A DNA stretch of 11,444 nucleotides, taken from contig CANHXV010000055.1 of NCBI GenBank assembly GCA_947464665.1, positions 1 through 11,444 on the forward strand. The letters are read 5' to 3'. The DNA comes from Comamonadaceae bacterium. Lineage in GTDB: Bacteria > Pseudomonadota > Gammaproteobacteria > Burkholderiales > Burkholderiaceae_C. The position numbers were made by a program, and so were the translations under genes. Positions 1 to 6,939 of the stretch are shown here, in pieces. The notes under the pieces are model-generated. The model saw only the letters and a program-made list of their open reading frames with translations. It ran no database searches and had not been told where the DNA came from. Within the stretch, counting starts at the first letter, position 1. Each line of letters starts with the position of its first letter.

Positions 1-462
1 GTGGACTATGCGCATACACCCGATGCCGTCACGCAAACTTTGTTGGCGCTGAAACCACTGGCAGAAGCTTTGGGCTCTCAACTCTGGTGTGTCATGGGTT
101 GTGGTGGTGATCGAGATGCCGGCAAGCGCCCATTGATGGCTGCAGCAGCTGAGTCAGTGGCCCACCAATTGGTTTTGACCAGTGACAATCCGCGCAGTGA
201 ATTGCCTGAGCAGATAGTGCAAGACATGCGCCAGGGTTTGCAAGCGCCTGACAAAGTACATCAAGAGCTTGATCGTGGCAAAGCCATTTTTCAAACGATC
301 ATGCAAGCAGGTCAGCATGATGTGATTTTGATTGCAGGCAAAGGCCATGAAGACACTCAAGAAATTGCAGGCGTGAAACACCCCTTCGACGATCGATTGC
401 ACGCGCATGAAGCATTGGTCAAGCGTGCAAATGGGGTGAATCAAATGGGGGTGCCGTCATGA
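1..462 (+). CDS. murE: UDP-N-acetylmuramoyl-L-alanyl-D-glutamate--2,6-diaminopimelate ligase, 3' part
   Basis: This is the C-terminal part (153 residues) of MurE, the cytoplasmic ATP-dependent ligase that adds the third amino acid to UDP-MurNAc-L-Ala-D-Glu. The window opens inside the gene: the first codon, GTG, encodes the valine of the conserved VDYAHTPDA motif at the junction of the central and C-terminal domains, so it is not a start. Roughly the first two thirds of a typical ~495-residue MurE, including the ATP-binding GTNGKT loop, lie upstream. The Mur-ligase C-terminal domain is complete, with MGCGGDRD near residue 32, DNPRSE at residues 62-67 (bases 184-201) and GKGHED at about 113-118. 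In the known family the DNPR motif selects meso-diaminopimelate, while lysine-adding enzymes differ here, so a DAP-type peptidoglycan is predicted. The stop codon overlaps the murF start in ATGA. Confidence 0.97.
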   Translation: MDYAHTPDAVTQTLLALKPLAEALGSQLWCVMGCGGDRDAGKRPLMAAAAESVAHQLVLTSDNPRSELPEQIVQDMRQGLQAPDKVHQELDRGKAIFQTIMQAGQHDVILIAGKGHEDTQEIAGVKHPFDDRLHAHEALVKRANGVNQMGVPS

Positions 463-1913
463 ACATGACGCTGACTCAGCTCCAAACTTGGTTGCCGCAA
501 GCTGTGGCCGTTGCAGGCACTTCGGATGCCACAATTTTGAATCGTACCTTGATCAAAGCGGTGCGCACTGACAGCCGCAGCGTGGTCGCCGGTGATTTGT
601 TCATTGCACTCAAGGGCGAAAAATTTGATGGTACGGCATTTTTGGCTCAAGCTCAAATGCAAGGCGCCGTGGCCGTTCTCTTTGAAGCGCAAGATCCGCT
701 GAAGGGTGAGCACCTCGAATACCTCAAAGAAGTTTCAGTGCCTGCCTTCTGCGTCCCTAACACGCGTGTTGCTTTGGGTGAGTTGGCTGCGCAATGGCGC
801 TGTCAATTTGATGTGCAGCTGATTGGTGTGACTGGCAGCAATGGCAAAACCACCGTCACGCAAATGATTGCTTCAGTGCTGAAGGCTGATGCGTCACAGC
901 CATCTTTGTCGACTCAAGGTAACTTGAACAATGAAATTGGTGTGCCACTCACTTTGTTCAATTTGCGCCCTGATCATCGCCGTGCGGTGGTCGAGTTGGG
1001 CATGAATCATCCAGGTGAAATAGAAATATTGGCTCGGTATGCACAGCCCACCATTGGTCTGGTGAACAACGCGCAACGTGAGCACCAAGAATTCATGGCG
1101 ACCGTGGAAGCGGTGGCCATCGAAAATGCGGAGGTGATTCGAAATTTACCTGCCCAAGGTGTGGCCGTTTTTCCTGCGCAAGACACGTACACAGAACTTT
1201 GGAAGAAGTTGGCAGGCGATCGTCGGGTTTTCACTTTTGGTTTCAAGCAGGGCGATGTTCAGGCGCACGACATTGCATGGGTCAACGGCGCATGGTTGTT
1301 TCAATTGACAACAACTGATGCTGCTTTAGCCTGTCGTTTGAACATCGCAGGGCGGCACAACATTTTGAATGCGTTGGCAGCAACTGCCTGTGCATTGTCT
1401 GCAGGCATGAGTCTCGAAGCCATTGTGAAAGGGCTTGAGAATTTTGAGCCTGTCAAAGGGCGATCCAAATCTTCGCAGTGGCACATTGAGGGGCATGCAT
1501 TCACTTTGGTCGACGACACCTACAACGCCAACCCCGATTCTGTTCGTGCAGCCATTGAGGTGCTGGCTGAGTTGCCGGCACCGCGTTTGTTAATTTTGGG
1601 TGACATGGGTGAAGTGGGTCAACAAGGTCCTGAATTTCACCAAGAGGTCGGCGCCTTTGCCAAAGCTTCCGGTATTCAAAGCTTGTTCACTTTGGGCGAC
1701 TTGTGCGTTCACAGCACTGAAGCGTTTGAAGGCGCGAATCACTTTGCAGACATGGACAACTTGCAACAAGCTGTGCTTGCACAGATTGCGACCTACAACA
1801 GCGTGCTGGTCAAAGGATCTCGTTTTATGAAAATGGAGCGCGTCGTGGATGCCTTGCGCAACAAGCTTGAGCGTGCTCAGACCTCAGAAAGAGAGTCAGC
1901 CCATGCTGCTTAA
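459..1913 (+). CDS. murF: UDP-N-acetylmuramoyl-tripeptide--D-alanyl-D-alanine ligase
   Basis: MurF is the cytoplasmic ATP-dependent ligase that joins D-Ala-D-Ala to UDP-MurNAc-tripeptide, giving the pentapeptide precursor. It has 484 residues, against about 452 in E. coli. Three Mur-ligase domains can be followed. The N-terminal substrate-binding domain has TDSR at residues 37-40. The central ATPase domain has the P-loop GSNGKTT at 126-132, then VELGMNHPGEI and an NNAQREH segment. The C-terminal domain opens with GRHNILNALAA and carries DDTYNANPDS at 352-361 and GDMGEVG. The ATG overlaps the murE stop as ATGA. A G-rich stretch (GGGGGTG, 447-453) precedes it but is a poor Shine-Dalgarno match, so coupling to murE translation is likely. 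A second ATG two codons later is possible but less well placed. The dipeptide substrate is made by ddl in the same cluster. Confidence 0.98.
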   Translation: MNMTLTQLQTWLPQAVAVAGTSDATILNRTLIKAVRTDSRSVVAGDLFIALKGEKFDGTAFLAQAQMQGAVAVLFEAQDPLKGEHLEYLKEVSVPAFCVPNTRVALGELAAQWRCQFDVQLIGVTGSNGKTTVTQMIASVLKADASQPSLSTQGNLNNEIGVPLTLFNLRPDHRRAVVELGMNHPGEIEILARYAQPTIGLVNNAQREHQEFMATVEAVAIENAEVIRNLPAQGVAVFPAQDTYTELWKKLAGDRRVFTFGFKQGDVQAHDIAWVNGAWLFQLTTTDAALACRLNIAGRHNILNALAATACALSAGMSLEAIVKGLENFEPVKGRSKSSQWHIEGHAFTLVDDTYNANPDSVRAAIEVLAELPAPRLLILGDMGEVGQQGPEFHQEVGAFAKASGIQSLFTLGDLCVHSTEAFEGANHFADMDNLQQAVLAQIATYNSVLVKGSRFMKMERVVDALRNKLERAQTSERESAHAA

Positions 1914-3081
1914 CTTGGCGCAATGGTTGCAAAGCTTATCCCCCGATTGGGGTTTCTTGCGTGTTTTTCAATACATTACTTTCCGTGCCGTGATGGCCGC
2001 CTTGACTTCATTGCTCATTGGTCTGATCGCAGGTCCTGCAGTCATTCGTCATTTGGCCGCTCTCAAAATTGGCCAACCTATTCGGGGTTATGGCATGGAA
2101 ACGCACATGGCCAAAAGCGGTACGCCCACCATGGGTGGTGTGCTGATTTTGTTGTCAATTGCCATCAGCACCTTGTTGTGGTTTGACTTGTCGAATCGCT
2201 TTGTCTGGATTGTGCTCATTGTGACCTTGGGTTTTGGCGCCATCGGCTGGGTCGATGACTGGCGCAAGGTGGTGAACAAAGATCCTGAAGGCATGCGCTC
2301 TCGTGAAAAATATTTTTGGCAATCCGTGATTGGTTTGCTGGCAGCGTTTTATTTGGTTTTCAGTATTTCTGAAAGCTCTAACTTGCGGGTACTTGACTTG
2401 TTCATGAATTGGGTCATTTCTGGCTTTGACGTGGACTTGCCACCCACAGCAGGTTTGATGGTGCCGTTCTTCAAAGAAGTGAGTTACCCCTTGGGCGTGT
2501 TTGGATTTGTTGTCTTGACTTACTTGGTCATTGTGGGATCTAGCAACGCGGTCAACTTGACCGATGGACTCGATGGCTTGGCCATCATGCCAGTGGTGAT
2601 GGTGGGCTCTGCTTTGGGCGTGTTTGCCTATGTCACTGGCAGTTCGGTGTACGCCAAATATTTGTTCCTGCCCTACATTCCAGGGACTGGTGAACTGCTG
2701 ATCTTCTGCGCTGCCATGGCTGGTGCGGGTTTGGCTTTCTTGTGGTTCAACACACATCCTGCGCAAGTGTTCATGGGCGATGTGGGCGCGCTGGCTTTAG
2801 GCGGTGCACTGGGAACCATTGCTGTCATCGTTCGGCAAGAAATTGTGCTGGCCATCATGGGCGGTATTTTTGTGGTGGAAGCCCTGTCTGTGATGGCGCA
2901 AGTGTCTTATTTCAAATACACCAAAAAGAAATACGGCGAAGGTCGTCGAATTTTAAAGATGGCACCTTTGCACCATCACTTTGAAAAGAGTGGCTGGAAA
3001 GAAACTCAAGTGGTTGTACGTTTTTGGATCATCACCATGCTGCTGTGCTTGGTGGGCCTGTCGACTTTGAAGCTGAGATAA
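1903..3081 (+). CDS. mraY: Phospho-N-acetylmuramoyl-pentapeptide-transferase (lipid I synthase)
   Basis: MraY is the polytopic inner-membrane enzyme that transfers phospho-MurNAc-pentapeptide from UDP to undecaprenyl phosphate, forming lipid I. The 392-residue product has many hydrophobic segments. It carries the family signatures: MGG near residue 80, the paired aspartates in WVDDWRKV (D118, D119), the NLTDGLDGL motif (218-226), the catalytic-site aspartate in FMGDVGALALGG (D293), and the triple histidine in PLHHHFE (357-359). The start at 1903 gives the usual N-terminus MLLNLAQWL and has an AAAGAGAG stretch (1888-1895) 7 bases upstream. A longer in-frame ORF from 1849 would lie inside murF with a non-MraY leader and was not used. 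The gene overlaps the murF end by 11 bases. Compared with the ~360-residue E. coli protein, the extra length lies mostly between D119 and the NLTDGLDGL motif, around residues 150-190. I believe similar lengths occur in other betaproteobacteria. Confidence 0.98.
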   Translation: MLLNLAQWLQSLSPDWGFLRVFQYITFRAVMAALTSLLIGLIAGPAVIRHLAALKIGQPIRGYGMETHMAKSGTPTMGGVLILLSIAISTLLWFDLSNRFVWIVLIVTLGFGAIGWVDDWRKVVNKDPEGMRSREKYFWQSVIGLLAAFYLVFSISESSNLRVLDLFMNWVISGFDVDLPPTAGLMVPFFKEVSYPLGVFGFVVLTYLVIVGSSNAVNLTDGLDGLAIMPVVMVGSALGVFAYVTGSSVYAKYLFLPYIPGTGELLIFCAAMAGAGLAFLWFNTHPAQVFMGDVGALALGGALGTIAVIVRQEIVLAIMGGIFVVEALSVMAQVSYFKYTKKKYGEGRRILKMAPLHHHFEKSGWKETQVVVRFWIITMLLCLVGLSTLKLR

Positions 3082-3083
3082 AG

Positions 3084-4598
3084 ATGAAATACCTTCAAGG
3101 CCAACACATTTTGATACTGGGACTGGGTAGCTCTGGTTTGGCCATGGCGCGCTGGTGTGCAGAAATGGGTGCCGAAGTCACTGTGACCGATACGCGCGAA
3201 GCGCCTGCCAATTTGGTGGTTTTAAACAGTGAGTTACCAGACGTTCATTTCAAGTCAGGCCCCTTGGGTGCCAATTTAATTGAAGGCACTTCAGTGCGTG
3301 CTGTCTTTGCCAGCCCAGGACTTGCACCCGCCGAAACGGCGCCAGTGATAGAAGCAGCGCAAGCTTTGGGTCTCTGGGTGGGCGGAGAGTTAAGTTTATT
3401 TGTTCAAGCTTTAGAAAATTTAAAGGCCACACGAGACTATGCGCCTCAGGTACTGGCCATCACTGGAACCAACGGTAAAACAACAGTGACGGCGCTTACC
3501 GGTCAATTGATGGAGCGGGCAGGCAAAACTGTGAAGGTGGCAGGCAACATTGGCCCCACTTTGTTAGACACCTTGCGCTTGTCGATGGCGACAGCGTTGC
3601 CAGAAGTTTGGGTCTTGGAGTTGTCAAGTTTCCAACTCGACAATGCGGGCACTTTTGAGCCCAGTGCCGCCACGGTTTTGAATATCACACAAGACCATCT
3701 GGACTGGCACGGCAACATGGCAGCTTACGCCGCCGCCAAAGAAAAAATATTTGGCGCCAATACCCTGATGGTTTTGAACCGCGATGATGCGCGTGTGATG
3801 GCCATGTTGCCAGAGCCTGTTCGCGCGAAATTGCAAAAACCGCTTGTTCGTGAACATGTCACTTATGGTGCTGAAATGCCTCAGCGCCCTGGCGACTTTG
3901 GTTTAGAAACTGTCAACGGCATGACTTGGTTGGTGCGAGCCCTTGAATCAGATGAGACGCGTCGTTTGCGCAAAGGCGAAGTTGAGGAGATTCACATACA
4001 ACGACTGATGCCTGCAGATGCGCTGCGCATTCGCGGTCGTCACAATGCTGTGAATGCCTTGGCTGCTTTGGCCTTGGCTACCAGCACGGGTGCTAGCTTG
4101 GCGTCGATGTTGTTTGGTTTGCGTGAATACCAAGGTGAACCGCATCGTGTGTCGCCTGTGGCCATTGTGAATGAAGTTGAATACTTTGATGACAGCAAAG
4201 GTACCAACGTGGGCGCTACGGTGGCTGCTTTGTTGGGCTTAGGTGCCGAGCGACGCGTGGTTGTAATTTTGGGCGGCGATGGCAAGGGGCAAGACTTCTC
4301 GCCTTTGGCTGAACCCGTCGCCAGATATGCGCGTGCCGTGGTGTTGATCGGTCGAGATGCACCGTTGATTCGCGAAGAAGTCAAAGCGTGTGGTGTTCCT
4401 TTGATTGATGCCAGCACTTTGCCTGAAGCGGTCCATGCGGCCAAAGAGATTGCACAAGCCGGTGACGCAGTTTTGTTGTCGCCTGCATGTGCCAGTTTTG
4501 ACATGTTCCGCGACTACCCGCATCGGGCACAAGTTTTCTGCCAAGCGGTGGCTGACATTGCTGAAGCGGCTGGACAACCCATGGAGGCAGTGCTATGA
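3084..4598 (+). CDS. murD: UDP-N-acetylmuramoyl-L-alanine--D-glutamate ligase
   Basis: MurD adds D-glutamate to UDP-MurNAc-L-alanine in the cytoplasm, using ATP. The N-terminal Rossmann-like domain starts with ILILGLGSSGLAMARW (residues 9-24), which binds the UDP part. The central domain has the P-loop GTNGKTT at 128-134, ELSSFQLD, NITQDHLDWHG, and a lysine at 219 (AYAAAKEKIF) matching the carbamylated lysine of the family. The C-terminal domain shows IRGRHNAVNALAALALA around 316-332, DDSKGTNVGAT at 369-379, GGDGKGQDF, and SPACASFDMF at 466-475. The length of 504 residues is well above the ~438 of E. coli MurD. The extra residues are mainly about 17 before the P-loop, about 32 between K219 and DDSKGTN, and about 15 at the C-terminus. 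The start at 3084 lies 2 bases after mraY and matches the usual N-terminus. Its ribosome site is weak (GAGA at 3075-3078). A longer ORF from 3024 would read into mraY and was rejected. Confidence 0.98.
   Translation: MKYLQGQHILILGLGSSGLAMARWCAEMGAEVTVTDTREAPANLVVLNSELPDVHFKSGPLGANLIEGTSVRAVFASPGLAPAETAPVIEAAQALGLWVGGELSLFVQALENLKATRDYAPQVLAITGTNGKTTVTALTGQLMERAGKTVKVAGNIGPTLLDTLRLSMATALPEVWVLELSSFQLDNAGTFEPSAATVLNITQDHLDWHGNMAAYAAAKEKIFGANTLMVLNRDDARVMAMLPEPVRAKLQKPLVREHVTYGAEMPQRPGDFGLETVNGMTWLVRALESDETRRLRKGEVEEIHIQRLMPADALRIRGRHNAVNALAALALATSTGASLASMLFGLREYQGEPHRVSPVAIVNEVEYFDDSKGTNVGATVAALLGLGAERRVVVILGGDGKGQDFSPLAEPVARYARAVVLIGRDAPLIREEVKACGVPLIDASTLPEAVHAAKEIAQAGDAVLLSPACASFDMFRDYPHRAQVFCQAVADIAEAAGQPMEAVL
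4583..4587 (+). promoter_or_regulatory. Shine-Dalgarno site for ftsW
   Basis: GGAGG lies 7 bases before the ATG at 4595, inside the last codons of murD. It is a consensus ribosome site at good spacing and supports this start for ftsW, and with it the hydrophilic N-terminal tail, over a later internal start. Confidence 0.8.
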
Positions 4599-5881
4599 CC
4601 GAGATGTGGTCTCGCATGTTGGCTTGGGGAAATGGCCTTGTCAGTCGCTCGGGTGGTTCTGGCCGTCTTCAAGCGGCCGCAGAAGGCGTATTGCCTGTGA
4701 ACTTAGGCAGCTATGACTATGCCAGAAACGGTTCAGCCCAAGGCAAGATTCAAAACATCGATCAGACCTTGGTGTGGGTGGTGGTGGCGCTGTTGATGTG
4801 GGGCATGGTCATGGTGTATTCGGCCAGCATTGCCATGCCGGATAACCCCAAATTTGCAAAATATTCGCAAACGCATTTCTTGGTTCGGCACATCATTTCT
4901 ATTTCAATTGGATTTGGTGTTGCGCTGTTGGCTTTCCAGGTCCCCTTGGAAACTTGGGAGAAAAATGCCAGGCCCTTGTTCATATTTGCTTTGGTCCTTT
5001 TGGCCGCTGTACTCATTCCTTTCATTGGCAAAGGTGTGAATGGTGCACGCCGGTGGATTTCATTGGGTGTGATGAATTTTCAACCTTCAGAGTTTGCCAA
5101 GTTGGCCGTCATCATTTACGCATCGGACTACATGGTGCGCAAGATGGAAGTGAAAGAACGCTTCTTCCGCGCTGTCCTGCCGATGGGCGCTGCAGTGGCC
5201 TTGGCAGGCATCTTTTTGCTGGCCGAGCCTGACATGGGTGCTTTCTTGGTCATTGCCATCATTGCGATGGGTATTTTATTTTTAGGGGGTGTGAATGCCC
5301 GCATGTTCTTCTTGATTTTGGCCATCTTGGTATTTGCCTTTGCCATGATGATTGCCGCATCCCCTTGGCGTCGTGAGCGTATTTTTGCGTACCTCGATCC
5401 TTGGGACCCAACGCATACTTTAGGCAAAGGCTATCAGTTGTCTCACTCGCTGATTGCCATTGGTCGTGGCGAAATTTTCGGTGTGGGTTTGGGCGGCAGT
5501 GTTGAAAAGCTGCATTGGTTACCTGAGGCGCACACTGATTTCTTACTGGCTGTCATTGGCGAAGAGTTTGGCTTGGTTGGTGTGGTTGCCGTGATCGGCT
5601 TGTTCTTGTGGCTCAGTCGCCGAATCATGGTGATTGGACGCCAAGCCTTGGCCCTTGATCGCACCTTTGCAGGTCTGGTGGCGCAGGGTGTTGGTATTTG
5701 GATTGGGTTCCAGTCTTTCATCAACATGGGCGTTAACTTGGGTGCATTGCCCACCAAAGGTTTGACCTTGCCACTGATGAGCTATGGCGGGTCGGCAATT
5801 TTGATGAATCTAATCGCCATTGCCATCGTGCTTCGAATTGATGCTGAGAACAAGCAAATGATGCGAGGTGGTCGAACATGA
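4595..5881 (+). CDS. ftsW: Divisome SEDS peptidoglycan glycosyltransferase FtsW
   Basis: FtsW is a polytopic inner-membrane SEDS protein that polymerises lipid II into glycan strands at the septum together with FtsI (PBP3). The 428-residue product starts with about 55 mostly polar residues, then the first membrane segment (QTLVWVVVALLMWGMVMVYS). Family signatures are GKGVNGARRWISLG, FQPSEFAKLAVI (E166), LLAEPDMGAF (D213), WRRERIFAYLDPWDP, LPEAHTDFLLAVIGEE (D315, at the position of the essential aspartate of the family), and the C-terminal PTKGLTLPLMSYGGSA. I call FtsW, not the paralogue RodA, because of the dcw location between murD and murG and the KLHWLPEAHTDF motif. It overlaps murD by ATGA and has a strong GGAGG site. 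The tail is polar and ends at MMRGGRT. Its substrate is made by the neighbouring murG. Confidence 0.97.
   Translation: MTEMWSRMLAWGNGLVSRSGGSGRLQAAAEGVLPVNLGSYDYARNGSAQGKIQNIDQTLVWVVVALLMWGMVMVYSASIAMPDNPKFAKYSQTHFLVRHIISISIGFGVALLAFQVPLETWEKNARPLFIFALVLLAAVLIPFIGKGVNGARRWISLGVMNFQPSEFAKLAVIIYASDYMVRKMEVKERFFRAVLPMGAAVALAGIFLLAEPDMGAFLVIAIIAMGILFLGGVNARMFFLILAILVFAFAMMIAASPWRRERIFAYLDPWDPTHTLGKGYQLSHSLIAIGRGEIFGVGLGGSVEKLHWLPEAHTDFLLAVIGEEFGLVGVVAVIGLFLWLSRRIMVIGRQALALDRTFAGLVAQGVGIWIGFQSFINMGVNLGALPTKGLTLPLMSYGGSAILMNLIAIAIVLRIDAENKQMMRGGRT
5865..5870 (+). promoter_or_regulatory. Shine-Dalgarno site for murG
   Basis: GAGGTG lies 7 bases before the ATG at 5878, within the last codons of ftsW. 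It supports the ATGA-overlapping start of murG. Confidence 0.75.
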
Positions 5882-6939
5882 GTCACTGCGCATTGATCAT
5901 GGCAGGCGGCACGGGAGGTCACATCTTCCCCGGGTTGGCTGTGGCTGAATCTTTGCGAGACGCGGGATGGCGTGTGCATTGGCTGGGTGTACCAGGCAAC
6001 ATGGAAAGTCAGTGGGTGCCCGAACGAGGCTTCCCCTTTGAGCCCGTGGAGTTTGGTGGTGTTCGTGGCAAGGGCTTGACCAGCTTGGTCTTGTTGCCTT
6101 TGAAATTGCTCAAAGCTTTTTGGCAAAGCATCCAGGTGCTTCGGCGCGTCAAGCCTGATGTGGTGGTGGGCTTGGGTGGTTACATCACTTTTCCAGGTGG
6201 GATGATGTCTGTTTTATTGGGCAAACCGTTGGTGCTGCACGAACAAAACTCTGTGGCTGGTTTGGCCAACAAAGTTTTAGCAGGCGTGGCAGACCGCATT
6301 TACAGCGCGTTTCCGGATGTTTTGAAAAATGCCATTTGGGTGGGCAATCCTTTGCGCCAAGATTTTTTGAACAAGCCTGCACCTGCACAGCGTTTTGCGG
6401 GTCGCAGCGGGCCCCTGAAGTTGTGGGTGGTGGGCGGCAGTTTGGGAGCACAAGCTTTGAATGACTTGGTGCCCAAAGCATTGGCTTTGCTGCCAGAGCA
6501 CAAGCGGCCTGTGGTGGTCCATCAAAGTGGCGTCAAACAAATTGATGCGCTCAAATCAAATTATGCCAAAGCAGGCGTGCAGGCCGAGCTCACGCCCTTC
6601 ATTCAAGATACGGCGCATGCCTTTGCAGAGGCCGACCTGATCATCTGCAGATCGGGTGCCAGTACCGTGACCGAAATTGCGGCCATTGGCGCGGCGGCCA
6701 TTTACGTGCCATTTCCTTTTGCTGTGGACGATCATCAAACCACCAACGCCAATTTCTTGGTGGCTCAGGGCGGTGGATGGCTCATGCCGCAAGCGCAACT
6801 GAGCGCTGAGGCTTTGGCAGAACGCCTTGGCAACATCACTCGAGAAGAATTGTTGGTCTGTGCAGAAAAAGCATGGGCCCTCAAAAAGACCGAAGCAACC
6901 CGCGAAGTGGTGGCTGCTTGCGAGGTATTGGCCGCATGA
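5878..6939 (+). CDS. murG: UDP-GlcNAc:undecaprenyl-pyrophosphoryl-MurNAc-pentapeptide GlcNAc transferase (lipid II synthase)
   Basis: MurG is a GT28-family glycosyltransferase on the cytoplasmic face of the inner membrane. It transfers GlcNAc from UDP-GlcNAc to lipid I, giving lipid II. The 353 residues match the usual length (355 in E. coli). The N-terminal acceptor domain has the glycine-rich loop AGGTGGHIFPG (residues 9-19), GLGGYITFPGG and HEQNSVAGLANK (from residue 121). The C-terminal donor domain has VVGGSLGAQALND (GGS at 186-188), CRSGASTVTEIAA (257-269, with the ribose-binding glutamate E266) and PFAVDDHQTTNA (around 280-291), which contacts the nucleotide sugar. The start overlaps the ftsW stop in ATGA and has a GAGGTG site. 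The gene shares the same overlap with murC downstream, so the enzymes that make and use lipid II are translated from adjacent, coupled frames. Confidence 0.98.
   Translation: MSHCALIMAGGTGGHIFPGLAVAESLRDAGWRVHWLGVPGNMESQWVPERGFPFEPVEFGGVRGKGLTSLVLLPLKLLKAFWQSIQVLRRVKPDVVVGLGGYITFPGGMMSVLLGKPLVLHEQNSVAGLANKVLAGVADRIYSAFPDVLKNAIWVGNPLRQDFLNKPAPAQRFAGRSGPLKLWVVGGSLGAQALNDLVPKALALLPEHKRPVVVHQSGVKQIDALKSNYAKAGVQAELTPFIQDTAHAFAEADLIICRSGASTVTEIAAIGAAAIYVPFPFAVDDHQTTNANFLVAQGGGWLMPQAQLSAEALAERLGNITREELLVCAEKAWALKKTEATREVVAACEVLAA
6922..6926 (+). promoter_or_regulatory. Shine-Dalgarno site for murC
   Basis: GAGGT lies 9 bases before the ATG at 6936, within the last codons of murG. It favours that start over the ATG at 6873 in the same frame. 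Confidence 0.7.

Noticed and set aside
1..3. GTG at the window start as a possible start codon
   Set aside because: It encodes the valine of the conserved internal MurE motif VDYAHTPDA. The gene is cut by the window edge.
2155..2766. Long minus-strand open frame (203 codons) opposite mraY
   Set aside because: It lies wholly inside mraY, which has all its catalytic motifs. The antisense translation is rich in H, Q and R with no recognisable domain, typical of a shadow frame.
3024..3083. Upstream in-frame ATG extending murD by 20 codons
   Set aside because: The extension lies in the end of mraY and does not match MurD. The start at 3084 gives the standard MurD N-terminus just before the nucleotide-binding loop. 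The same reasoning removes extensions of mraY (1849), murC (6873), ddl (8279) and ftsQ (9256).
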